Positions 1-7,981 of a stretch of 34,819 bases of DNA are shown here, piece by piece. Positions within the stretch are counted from its first letter, which is position 1. Every line of letters begins with the position of its first letter. Below the pieces are notes generated by a model. That model saw only the letters and a list, made by a program, of their open reading frames with translations, ran no database searches and was not told the origin of the DNA. Source of the DNA: Spartinivicinus poritis (GTDB lineage: Bacteria; Pseudomonadota; Gammaproteobacteria; Pseudomonadales; Zooshikellaceae); NCBI RefSeq assembly GCF_028858535.1, contig NZ_JAPMOU010000053.1:1-34819 (forward strand), written 5' to 3'. Position numbers and translations under genes: made by a program.

Positions 1-29
1 CCCTCAGCACTCTGTGCTGGGGGTTTTTT
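1..29 (+). terminator. Rho-independent terminator of an off-window gene
   Basis: CAGCAC (5-10) and GTGCTG (14-19) form a stem with a TCT loop. It is extended by C1-C3/T4 against G20-G23 and followed by six T residues. The orientation fits a rightward gene ending just before the window. A second imperfect GC-rich hairpin (GGGGA...TCCCC) follows at about 36-58. Confidence 0.8.
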
Positions 30-109
30 GCTTTGGGGGAGCGGCTGCTCTTTTCCCCTTTGAGTTCTACACTCCTAGGGTATGGATGCCCTTTATTTAA
101 AATAAAATA

Positions 110-124
110 AATTGTACGACAATT
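110..124. promoter_or_regulatory. Short palindrome at the start of the ADP-ribosylglycohydrolase gene
   Basis: AATTGT (110-115) and ACAATT (119-124) are perfect arms around ACG and end 8 bases before the ATG at 133. The site covers the place where a Shine-Dalgarno sequence would be expected, and none is visible. It could be an operator or a translation-blocking hairpin, or chance in AT-rich DNA. Confidence 0.3.
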
Positions 125-132
125 ATTAAAAA

Positions 133-1176
133 ATGGCTGAGCAACATATTGTTGGCTGTATATTAGGTACAGCAGTGGGAGATGCAATTGGTCTACCTTA
201 TGAGGGAATATCAAGAAACCGTGTGAATAAACTAATAGGAGAGCATCTCAAACATCGATTAGTTTTTGGTTATGGAATGATATCGGATGATACTGAGCAC
301 ACTGTTATGGTTGCTCAGTCACTTCTTGAAGCTAATAGAGATACTGAAATATTCCAGGCTAGGCTAGCAAAACGATTACGTTATTGGTTTTTAGCGTTAC
401 CTGCAGGCATTGGGTTTGCCACTCTTAGAGCAATTATAAGGCTATGGTTAGGCTTTCAACCCAAGAATTCTGGTGTTTATTCCGCTGGAAATGGACCTGC
501 GATGCGATCGGCAATACTTGGAACTGCTATTACTGATCTTGAGCAGCTAAAACTGTTTGTAAAAGCCAGTACACTAATTACTCATACTGATCCCAAAGCA
601 GAGTATGGTGCACTAGCAGTCGCTTTAGCTGCATTTTATGTTAGCAACAATTCTCGATGCACTGCAGAAGGTTATTTTCAGCTACTTAATGAACACTTAC
701 CTGTTGAAGCAAAAGAGCTGTTTCTACTTATTAAAAACGCAATATCAAGCGTTAAAAATAGAGAAACTACTCAGGAATTTGCAGTTTCATTAAGCTTATC
801 AAAAGGGGTTACAGGTTATATTTATCATACGGTACCTGTTGCTATTCATGCTTGGTTAAGTCATTCAGGTAATTTTGAAGCAGCTGTTACTAGTGTGGTT
901 AGGTGCGGTGGTGATACTGATACAGTTGCTGCTATTGTAGGTGGCATTGTCGGTGCTGCAGTTGGTAAGGCAGGTATTCCTGAAAAATGGTTGGATGGAA
1001 TATGTGATTGGCCAATTTCTATTAATAAAATTGAAGAGGTTGCTGGTCAGTTGTCTTCTAAAAAAGAGTCAAGCAAACCAGCTAAAATATCCTTCTTTTT
1101 TAGTATGTTAAGAAACATAGTTTTTATGATGGTTATTTTGGTTCATGGACTTAGAAGGCTGCTGCCACCTTATTAG
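133..1176 (+). CDS. ADP-ribosylglycohydrolase family protein (DraG/ARH fold) with C-terminal membrane segment
   Basis: The family removes ADP-ribose from proteins or small molecules using two Mg2+ ions. The N-terminal GCILGTAVGDAIGLPYEG block, the SDDTE motif near residues 51-55 and the late GGDTDTVAAIVGGIVGA block (about residues 257-273) are the metal-binding signatures. The catalytic domain ends near residue 300. A basic, Ser/Lys-rich linker then leads to a hydrophobic segment (about residues 317-339) ending in RRLLPPY, which could anchor the enzyme to the membrane. At 347 residues it is longer than the soluble core because of that tail. No ADP-ribosyltransferase or secretion gene lies next to it, so its substrate is unknown. 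The ATG at 133 has no clear ribosome-binding site; the GNAT gene begins about 100 bases downstream. Confidence 0.85.
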   Translation: MAEQHIVGCILGTAVGDAIGLPYEGISRNRVNKLIGEHLKHRLVFGYGMISDDTEHTVMVAQSLLEANRDTEIFQARLAKRLRYWFLALPAGIGFATLRAIIRLWLGFQPKNSGVYSAGNGPAMRSAILGTAITDLEQLKLFVKASTLITHTDPKAEYGALAVALAAFYVSNNSRCTAEGYFQLLNEHLPVEAKELFLLIKNAISSVKNRETTQEFAVSLSLSKGVTGYIYHTVPVAIHAWLSHSGNFEAAVTSVVRCGGDTDTVAAIVGGIVGAAVGKAGIPEKWLDGICDWPISINKIEEVAGQLSSKKESSKPAKISFFFSMLRNIVFMMVILVHGLRRLLPPY

Positions 1177-1280
1177 TAAAAAAGATAGGTGAAAATGCGT
1201 ACTATAAAAATACTTGAATAGGCGCTAGATTAGGGGTGAAGTTAAAATCATTCTAATAATTATAGAAATAAAGAGATGTG

Positions 1281-1772
1281 ATGGATATTTTAATAAGACA
1301 TAGAGAAAGTAGCGATATTCCAGCTATTAAAGCTTTTATGGAGCAGCTAGCTAATTATTCCGCTACATTGCAATTACCCTATCCATCACTTGATCGTTGG
1401 CATAAACGATTATCAGAAACACCTGATAATGTGTACTGCCTTGTAGCAGTTGTTGAAGAAAAGGTGGTTGCTCACATGCATTTGGCGATTGCTGATAATA
1501 TTCGAAGAAAGCATGTAGCACACTTAGGTATGGCCGTTAATGAAAGCTATCAAGGAAAAGGTGTTGGCTCTAAGTTGCTTAGTGCTGCTATTGATTTAGC
1601 TGAAAACTGGTTGGCGCTAAAGCGCCTTGAGTTAACGGTTTATACTGATAATAAGGCTGCAATTGCTTTATATGAAAAATATGATTTTGTAAAAGAAGGC
1701 ATTGCTAAAGCTTTTGCGTTTCGTAATGGCGAATATGTAGATGTTCATTATATGGCAAGAATAAAAACGTAG
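1281..1772 (+). CDS. aaaT: GNAT family N-acetyltransferase, AaaT/YhhY-like
   Basis: This 163-residue single-domain GNAT protein carries the acetyl-CoA loop motif (YQGKGVGSKLL, Q/R-x-x-G-x-G type, about residue 90). It also has the C-terminal block RNGEYVDVHYMARIK, which closely resembles the end of E. coli YhhY/AaaT. That enzyme acetylates several free L-amino acids and toxic analogues; the length (162 in E. coli) and the ELTVYTDN-AIALYEKYDF region agree too. The exact substrate here is inferred. A GTG at 1278 directly precedes the ATG; AAGAG at 1271-1275 favours the ATG at 1281. The gene is convergent with the CpxA-like kinase gene, 40 bases away. Confidence 0.75.
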   Translation: MDILIRHRESSDIPAIKAFMEQLANYSATLQLPYPSLDRWHKRLSETPDNVYCLVAVVEEKVVAHMHLAIADNIRRKHVAHLGMAVNESYQGKGVGSKLLSAAIDLAENWLALKRLELTVYTDNKAAIALYEKYDFVKEGIAKAFAFRNGEYVDVHYMARIKT

Positions 1773-1812
1773 ATGTAATTATCGCTAGGAAAGTAAATGG
1801 GAGTATTCCCAC

Positions 1813-3138
1813 TCAAGAATGAGTCAGTGGTAGCTTGATAGAAGCTTTTAAACCGCCGTTAGTGATATTTTGAAACTGTAATTCACCTTGGTGTGCTTGA
1901 ATAATGCTGTTGGCGATAGCGAGGCCCAGACCATGTCCGCCAGTATTTCTTGCGCGAGCGCTATCTACTCGGTAAAACGGGTCAATCAGTTTGCTTAGTG
2001 TGATATCAGGTACTCCTGGCCCTTGATCGATAATATCAAGATTATAGTAGTTGTCTTTTTCGGCACAGTTAATACAAACTGTAGTATTTTCAGGAGAGTA
2101 TTTAATAGCATTGCGTATGATATTATCAATTGCCCGGTATAGAAGTTTTTTATCACCTTTAGTGCTGTTGTTAACTTCATTTATAAAGCTTAATTTAATA
2201 TTCTTCAAGTCAGCTTCTAAAGTGTTGTCTTCTATTACTTCTTGAATAATTGAGGGTAGTTTTATTTCCTCTTTTAAAATCTCTACAGTTGGCTCTTGTA
2301 ATTTAGTGATTGTTATTAGTTCATCAATTAAGCTATCTAATAACTTAATTTGCCGATTCATTTTCTCAAGTAATCTGGGCTCAGCCCCCTTTTTTGCTAT
2401 TAGTTCAATAGCAACTCGTTGCCTGGCTAAAGGAGTTTTCAACTCATGGGAAATACTATGAAATAGCTGTTGTAGGTTATCATGGTTTTGCTGGATTTTT
2501 TCAGCCATGTGATTGAACTCCCTAGCTAAGATGCCTATTTCATCAAGTCTATGCTCTATTTTAGGATTAACCCTTTTGGCGAGATCGCCTTTTGCTAGGC
2601 TTTGAGAAATATTAGTTAACTCTTTAAGTGGATTTACCAGGTGTTTAGAAAAGAATATGGAAACAATAAATAAAACAAATAAACTGGTAATCGCTCTACT
2701 CCACCAAAGAATATCCTGTCGATGTTTAGGAGGAGGGGGAAAACTTGGCCCAAGACTGAAATATATATATTCACCTTTCTCAGTTGATACTTCTGTTGGC
2801 TCTGCCCATGGAGGTAAGTAGTATCGTTTATGTAGAAAGCGTTTGATAGGTCTTGGTAGTGGTGTTGTTGTCGCAGATGTGCCTGATGGAGTTATTAAAA
2901 AAGCCCTGAGTCCTGTTTCTTCATTAAGCTGTTTTACCCAACTAGCTAAAGCTTTTCTTCCTTGTGCTTCGAAAATAGCAACTGCTTCGGCTGAGTTCTT
3001 TTTGTCTTGTATATATTTCTCGTGTAGCCCTAGCTCACTTTCGACAATTTCTCTTGTAATCCATGAAGACAATACTGCAATAATTATTAAAGCAGCCCAA
3101 AAAACAAGTAGCACTTTCCAGAAAATTTGCTTAAACAT
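1813..3138 (-). CDS. cpxA: Sensor histidine kinase, CpxA-like
   Basis: This is the inner-membrane envelope-stress sensor that would phosphorylate the response regulator encoded just upstream. The 441 residues show a first membrane segment (about 7-27), a periplasmic sensor of roughly 120 residues with a proline-rich patch (PSFPPPPKHR, about 131-140), a second membrane segment (about 148-164), HAMP (about 165-220), the HisKA box SISHELKTPLARQR with phospho-acceptor His231, and an ATPase domain with N box (DNIIRNAIKYSPENT), G1 (DQGPGVP) and G2 (GGHGLGLAIANSII). E. coli CpxA has 457 residues. The start lies 14 bases after the regulator's stop, so the pair is one operon with the regulator first, as in cpxRA. 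No cpxP-like gene is nearby. Confidence 0.85.
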   Translation of the reverse strand: MFKQIFWKVLLVFWAALIIIAVLSSWITREIVESELGLHEKYIQDKKNSAEAVAIFEAQGRKALASWVKQLNEETGLRAFLITPSGTSATTTPLPRPIKRFLHKRYYLPPWAEPTEVSTEKGEYIYFSLGPSFPPPPKHRQDILWWSRAITSLFVLFIVSIFFSKHLVNPLKELTNISQSLAKGDLAKRVNPKIEHRLDEIGILAREFNHMAEKIQQNHDNLQQLFHSISHELKTPLARQRVAIELIAKKGAEPRLLEKMNRQIKLLDSLIDELITITKLQEPTVEILKEEIKLPSIIQEVIEDNTLEADLKNIKLSFINEVNNSTKGDKKLLYRAIDNIIRNAIKYSPENTTVCINCAEKDNYYNLDIIDQGPGVPDITLSKLIDPFYRVDSARARNTGGHGLGLAIANSIIQAHQGELQFQNITNGGLKASIKLPLTHS

Positions 3139-3152
3139 ATACTAAGGCTAAA

Positions 3153-3854
3153 CTAAAATTGTTTAAGCAGGTAGCCTTTTCCTCTAATTGTTTTAATTAA
3201 GCTTGGATTGTCATATACATCAGCAATTTTTTTACGTAGGTTGCTAACATGCATATCAATACTGCGGTCATATAGTGAGAGTTGTTTACCTAACGCTTGA
3301 AGGGATAAAGTTTCTTTACTTACTACTTCGCCAGTGTGCTGCATTAGTAATGAAAGAACTTCAAACTCAGTGCCTGTTAAGTTCAGCGGTTGACCTGACA
3401 CGGTAGCCTCATGACTAGATAGGTTAAGATGTAATGGCCCAACCACTACCATGTTGCTAGAGTGAGAAGGCTGTGTGGTTTGTTGGTCCATCACTACGCG
3501 TCGAATAACGGCTTTAATTCTGGCAACTAACTCTCTGGGGCTGCAAGGCTTGGGAAGGTAGTCATCTGCACCTAGCTCAAAGCCTAAGATTCGATCTAAC
3601 TCTTCTCCTCTGGCAGTGAGCATTATAACAGGGGTAAGACGCTGTTGACGGAACTCTTTTAAAAACTCGACGCCATTGGTGCCTGGTAACATGATATCAA
3701 GGATAATAACATCAAAGTTTTCAGTTAGTGCGACATCCAGGCCTTTATCACCACGAGTCTCCCAAGTAACGATAAAAGACTCTAGTTCAAGGTAGTCAAT
3801 AAGCAGTTCTGCAAGCTCTTGATCGTCTTCAACAAGTAACAAACGATATGACAT
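3153..3854 (-). CDS. cpxR: Response regulator, CpxR-like (OmpR family)
   Basis: The 233-residue two-domain regulator has an N-terminal receiver with acidic residues at 10-11, phospho-acceptor Asp53 (ILDIMLP), and the block PVIMLTARGEELDRILGFEL followed by GADDYLPKP. This run is close to E. coli CpxR. The C-terminal winged helix contains LTGTEFEVLSLL and YDRSIDMHVSNLRKKI, again CpxR-like, and ends in the IRGKGYLL wing. It should activate envelope protein-folding and protease genes under cell-envelope stress. It is the first gene of an operon with the kinase. A candidate CpxR box lies 63-78 bases upstream of its ATG, consistent with autoregulation. Confidence 0.87.
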   Translation of the reverse strand: MSYRLLLVEDDQELAELLIDYLELESFIVTWETRGDKGLDVALTENFDVIILDIMLPGTNGVEFLKEFRQQRLTPVIMLTARGEELDRILGFELGADDYLPKPCSPRELVARIKAVIRRVVMDQQTTQPSHSSNMVVVGPLHLNLSSHEATVSGQPLNLTGTEFEVLSLLMQHTGEVVSKETLSLQALGKQLSLYDRSIDMHVSNLRKKIADVYDNPSLIKTIRGKGYLLKQF

Positions 3855-3916
3855 GAATATTTCTCTATAGTCATTCTGCTGTCATTTTACCATAGCCTAA
3901 ATAGCGGTTAGTGATC

Positions 3917-3932
3917 TTTACGTTTTATTTAC
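3917..3932 (-). promoter_or_regulatory. Candidate CpxR box upstream of cpxR
   Basis: Read on the minus strand the site is GTAAATAAAACGTAAA, two GTAAA half-sites in direct repeat separated by six bases. The E. coli CpxR consensus is GTAAA-N5-GTAAA, with some spacing tolerance. It lies 63-78 bases upstream of the cpxR ATG, the right place for autoactivation. The one-base spacing difference keeps this tentative. Confidence 0.5.
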
Positions 3933-4081
3933 ACAGGTTGGTGCCCATAAGCTTTGATATTTGATTAAGTGTAAATTGGGTAGTCACTTTTATATGAAAA
4001 AATCAATCTGGTTTCTTGGATAGGTTAAAAATTCTTGACATAATTAAATGAAAACTACATCTATCACTATAGACTAAAAAC

Positions 4082-4435
4082 ATGCTTGATCATATTGGTA
4101 TTTATGTAACGGACTACATGGCCAGTAAAGAGTTCTATAAGACTGTTTTGGCCCCACTTGGTTATAAGGTAGTTGCTGAAGTACAAGGGTGGGTGGCCAT
4201 TGGAGATGATAAACCCAGATTATGGTTGATGGGCGGGACAAAAACAACACCAGCTGTTCAGCTGGCATTTCAGCTCAACAGCAAGCAACAGGTTGATCAG
4301 TGCTATCAACTTGCGATAGCTAATGGTGGTTTCTCTCAGGCTGAGCCAGGAAAGCGACTCATATATGAGCAAGCTTATTATGGTGCCTTTGTAGAAGATC
4401 TAGACCAGCATATAATAAAGTTTATTTGTAAGTGA
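4082..4435 (+). CDS. VOC family protein (glyoxalase/bleomycin-resistance/dioxygenase fold)
   Basis: The 117-residue protein opens with MLDHIGIYVTDYMASKEFYKTV, the usual beta-alpha start of a vicinal-oxygen-chelate domain with a metal-ligand His near residue 4. It ends with YYGAFVEDLDQHIIKFICK, the matching second module (GxYYGAFxxDPDGHxIE type), in which the usual terminal Glu ligand is replaced by Lys-Phe. This subgroup is widespread and has no fixed substrate, so lyase, dioxygenase or resistance roles cannot be separated. The ATG at 4082 has no obvious Shine-Dalgarno sequence. It is divergent from cpxRA. Confidence 0.8.
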   Translation: MLDHIGIYVTDYMASKEFYKTVLAPLGYKVVAEVQGWVAIGDDKPRLWLMGGTKTTPAVQLAFQLNSKQQVDQCYQLAIANGGFSQAEPGKRLIYEQAYYGAFVEDLDQHIIKFICK

Positions 4436-4509
4436 ATATATCCTTTGTGAAGCCTATTTCTGCTATTTTTTATATACCTAAAATAAGCAGTGGCTAGTAT
4501 AGTAAGGTC

Positions 4510-5148
4510 TTATATGCTCTTGGCATTTAGTCTACTACTGCAGTGTTTACGGGAAAATAAAATTTTCCCATTAATTGACTTTATGGTTATTGTGCTTTGC
4601 TGGTCTTTACTATTAAGGCTAACTTCGGTTTTTATCTCCAAAGGAGCATGTCTGTTGCATGCTGACCAATTTTGAAGGTGGTCCGTTAGTGTCGTTTGCT
4701 GGAAATATTGCTCAGTTGTATTATCTAAAGAACCATATACATATTGGGTAGATTTATTTATAGGGGTTATGCTTTGTAAACGGCTGTTGTTAGCTATAGT
4801 GGCCATTCCTGATTGATCTAATGTAGCATGACCCTTATATGTCAATGAGTTCAAACGATAGGCAACTCCAGGGGGGGCAACAATGGTGAATTTTAACTGA
4901 CAATAGCTAGAACTGTAATTAGCATCATTATCTACTTTGAAGTGTTTAAAACTTACACTAAACTCGTTAGCTCCTTCTTGAAAAATAAAATCAGTTGACC
5001 CAATTGGACAACCAGTGCCACTGTAGTTAGCAGACTGAATGTAGGCTTCTCCGGGATAAATGACAATGTCTGAGGGGGTAGCATAAGCTATTGGTACTAT
5101 AAGGAATATTAGCTGATACAGTAATAAACGCTGCAAAAAATTAGTCAT
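4510..5148 (-). CDS. Secreted DUF4360-like protein
   Basis: This 212-residue protein has a signal peptide (hydrophobic residues about 7-20, likely cleaved after AYA at 21-23). The mature part carries the pattern I associate with DUF4360: SGTGCPIGS near the N-terminus, FSVSFKHFKVD, a CQLKFTIVAPPGVAYRLNSL stretch, YKGHATLD, and a late WSAC. Such proteins are small secreted, cysteine-containing proteins of unknown function, mostly reported from fungi and some bacteria. Four or more cysteines in the mature domain suggest disulfides in the periplasm or outside. It stands alone, convergent with the VOC gene and downstream of the XRE/ImmA-like gene by about 280 bases. Confidence 0.6.
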   Translation of the reverse strand: MTNFLQRLLLYQLIFLIVPIAYATPSDIVIYPGEAYIQSANYSGTGCPIGSTDFIFQEGANEFSVSFKHFKVDNDANYSSSYCQLKFTIVAPPGVAYRLNSLTYKGHATLDQSGMATIANNSRLQSITPINKSTQYVYGSLDNTTEQYFQQTTLTDHLQNWSACNRHAPLEIKTEVSLNSKDQQSTITIKSINGKILFSRKHCSSRLNAKSI

Positions 5149-5427
5149 AATTAGAACACTCCGTGTATTTCACTGATATGTCTTCAATGATATCCAAACA
5201 TGCTTTAAGAAAGGACATGCTAAGAAGGCGAAACGTATCGAACTAGCCAATAGCGTATTAGTGCTATGATAATTTTGCTATAAAAGCAAGAGTATAAGAA
5301 AGCAAATCGATAGATAAATCAATAGCTACAGCATATATTTTATGGCATCAAATAGAATACTGTATGATTGTTTAGCTGTAAAACTTTTAACTTATAATCG
5401 AGAAAGTAGATCTGTATTTTTGCGTGT

Positions 5428-6564
5428 TTAATTAATAGAAACTACATTATGTTTTTTAGATGAAGAAGTTGCTGATTTATTGAGTAAAGTCTTTTTAAAC
5501 TCAATAAAAAGATTTGTAAGTAATAACTTTTTAATAGCTAGATGTTGAGCAATGACTTCAGTACTAAGAACTTGGGTTTTGTTCAATTGCTGGACTTGAT
5601 TAGAAATAAAGTGAGGTTGCTCTTTTTTTGTTTTACAGTTGCTAAAATGAATGGACGCATTGGTCCTCAATTTAGCTAAACTAAGCTTAAGTTGCTTAAC
5701 ATTAATTAATTTAAGCTGAAATGCTCTATAGATAACAGCCTCCTTACTCACTCCCCAGCGTTGCTGTAATGACTCAATTTCGGGCCAGTAAATAATTGAT
5801 TTGCTACGTACGAACTCATTACGAAAACTGCAAGCAGGCATAAGTAAAGCTAGAGCGAAATTTTCTAAATCCTGTTTGGTTGCTGATAAGTTTTTACTTG
5901 TGAAAAAAAAGTTGCTAACTATTGCACCACAATGCATTGCAATATCAAATCTAATTTGAAAAGCAGTTTTTTTATGGTTGATGACAATAATAGGGTGGGG
6001 ATAGGTAATAGACATGGAGTCAATGGTGGAGTAAAGGTTAGGAAAGGAGGTGACAATACCTCCTGATCTTTCAATGAGAGTAGTAATATTTTCAATTGGA
6101 GAAAAACCCAACCCCCAATGGAATCGACAAGAGTCTGCTAATTGTTCGATATTTGTATTTGAAGCTATATCAGCGTCGTATATTTTAGGAAAATTGTTAG
6201 GAAATCTAAACTGTGTTTTTAAAACTCGAATAAGCTCATAATATAAACTCAAGTAGGCTGTTGCTTGAAACAAAGTGGAATTATTTGATATAGCCTGACT
6301 TTTGGATGTGGTAATAGGGACAAAAAATATTGCATCTTCATGGATAGTGTAGCGACTGGAACCGGTTAAAAAGGTAGGCAAAATACCTAGTCGGCAACAA
6401 AGCTGTTTAATGAGTATGTTATTCGGTTGGCTAATACCAGCTTCCATTTTAACCAAGGTAGAGACTGAAATGCCTAATATCTCTGATAGCTCATATAGAC
6501 TAAGCTGGTTGATCAGTCTTGCACTTCGTAAGTTGTTGCTATTAATATGATTGACAGAAGTCAT
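5428..6564 (-). CDS. XRE-family regulator with degenerate ImmA/IrrE (DUF955) peptidase-like domain
   Basis: Residues about 10-60 form an XRE helix-turn-helix (LRSARLINQLSLYELSEILG, then SVSTLVKMEAGISQP). The rest resembles the ImmA/IrrE fold: a strand region near residues 165-197, the helix that normally carries the zinc motif (205-216), the downstream FALALLMPA block (236-244), and a W-x-x-S-x-E-A-x-x-x-RA-x-x-L segment (270-284). In canonical proteins the helix reads AHELGH. Here it is AMHCGA (209-214), so both zinc histidines and the catalytic Glu are replaced. The fold is kept but the peptidase should be inactive. I chose the ATG at 6564 (378 residues) over a TTG at 6597. It lies 155 bases downstream of the JAMM-fold gene on the same strand, possibly co-transcribed. 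Confidence 0.7.
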   Translation of the reverse strand: MTSVNHINSNNLRSARLINQLSLYELSEILGISVSTLVKMEAGISQPNNILIKQLCCRLGILPTFLTGSSRYTIHEDAIFFVPITTSKSQAISNNSTLFQATAYLSLYYELIRVLKTQFRFPNNFPKIYDADIASNTNIEQLADSCRFHWGLGFSPIENITTLIERSGGIVTSFPNLYSTIDSMSITYPHPIIVINHKKTAFQIRFDIAMHCGAIVSNFFFTSKNLSATKQDLENFALALLMPACSFRNEFVRSKSIIYWPEIESLQQRWGVSKEAVIYRAFQLKLINVKQLKLSLAKLRTNASIHFSNCKTKKEQPHFISNQVQQLNKTQVLSTEVIAQHLAIKKLLLTNLFIEFKKTLLNKSATSSSKKHNVVSIN

Positions 6565-6719
6565 TTTTATATAAACCTGAATATAAGTAACACTCAAAAA
6601 ATTTTATGGGCATTGCTTGAGTGTTTCTGAGTTATTGACAGTTTAAAAAAGCTTTTAGGTATTCATTAAAGACTAAGAAAATAACTTCTGATCATCTACA
6701 TGTAGATAGTTTGGATTAA

Positions 6720-7139
6720 TTATTGAACAATTTGCTCTTGTATAAAGTTCTGTTTATCATTTGCTAATTGCCAGGCATGACAGCTAACAGCTTTACCGTG
6801 AGACAGTGAAATAATAATATGGGTTATTCCTGGGCAATCATATAAACAATCTAATTGTGAAGGCTCATCAGTAAAATCTGGATGTGTATGAACCATGCTC
6901 ACAATGGTTAGCCCTTCTGCTCCTGCTTTGTTTTTAATTGAATTATAGGTATGAGAATCAGTTAGTGATAAAGGATATTCTTTAATATAATCAACTTCAT
7001 CACATGCAATATAGTAGCTTCCTGTAGCAATTCCTCCTTCTTTTTTTCCAACTATGAACCCAAAGCATTTAGCAGGATATGTACGCTCTGCTTGAGTTAA
7101 AATAGCCGACATAATTTGACGGGTCAGTTTAATACTCAT
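6720..7139 (-). CDS. JAB1/MPN+ (JAMM) domain protein lacking the catalytic glutamate
   Basis: This 139-residue protein is essentially one JAMM domain. The zinc signature H-x-H-x7-S-x2-D is intact: His84, His86, Ser94 and Asp97 in VHTHPDFTDEPSQLD. Prokaryotic members are metal-dependent isopeptidases or desamidases acting on ubiquitin-like or sulfur-carrier proteins, or peptidoglycan endopeptidases. The general-base Glu normally precedes the C-G-L-L strand (E-x-C-G type), but here the local sequence is YPAKCFGFIVG, placing Lys24 at that position. The nearest Glu (18) is six residues earlier. Activity is therefore doubtful, or the base comes from elsewhere. It is the upstream gene of a leftward pair with the XRE/ImmA-like gene. 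No ubiquitin-like or E2 gene adjoins it, and the E1-like tcdA at 8.9 kb is not linked. Confidence 0.75.
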   Translation of the reverse strand: MSIKLTRQIMSAILTQAERTYPAKCFGFIVGKKEGGIATGSYYIACDEVDYIKEYPLSLTDSHTYNSIKNKAGAEGLTIVSMVHTHPDFTDEPSQLDCLYDCPGITHIIISLSHGKAVSCHAWQLANDKQNFIQEQIVQ

Positions 7140-7981
7140 GGTTGCTTTCCCTAAACTGACAATTAATTAAAAAAGTTATAAGTTAATACAAAACTTATTG
7201 GTTAAGCTCATGCTGATTCAGGATGTCTCTGGTAACGTATCAATACATTAAGCTGACCTGTTTTGGTAAAGATATTCTCCTGCTAATAAACAATAACTAG
7301 CTACGATACTTCTCGCTTATAGATGTATGTAAAAGCTTTCGAGTTACCCATTATATATAAGCCAATTTTTAACACTATTCCAAGTCAATTTTTTATAGTA
7401 AATCCCTTGCAAAATTATAAAAAATGACCATCTTGACAAAAACCTCATTAACATTATTAAAATCAGAGTGAAATGCTAACGGTAATGTTATTTAGCTAAT
7501 AGCCTAATATGGACTAACCTTACTTAATAGTCAGTTAACTGTCTTAAAGGTTACACATTTTCATATTGTTTTAGTTAAATGTGATGAAACAATTGGTATC
7601 ATTAACTTGATGCTATTTCATGGGGAATATAATGCTACGGTAGCACTTATTAACACTTGAGAATGACTATGTGTTCGGTATGTAAGCTGGCGAGAAGTAT
7701 ACATTAGAGGATTATAAAACCATATCACAGAAATTCACTAAAGTAATATAAGACTTCATGCTATACTCCGCGACTTTATTACTTACTGGAAAGCTTATAC
7801 TGTTGGTAATTAACTTTATCAGCCTGGTTTGACCGCTGGGGCGAGCCTGCTTACTTCGGATGCAGTTTACCTTCAGCCTTATCAAATAAGACATAATGGG
7901 CATTACCTAAAAGCAGCATAGTTTGACAAAATTATAACTGGAAAATTTTCAGTATATGGATTTGAGGTGGAGGTTAGAGGC
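7140..7981. other. Long AT-rich intergenic region (842 bases)
   Basis: I see no convincing gene here. Reading frames are short and lack ribosome-binding sites. A TTGACA at 7433-7438 has only a 4/6 match to a -10 box (TATTAA, 7455-7460) behind it. No gene starts within 500 bases downstream of that point. The stretch around 7820-7880 is visibly more GC-rich than its surroundings but matches no RNA family I recognise. The promoters of the leftward JAMM gene and the rightward loiP gene must both lie here. Confidence 0.5.
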
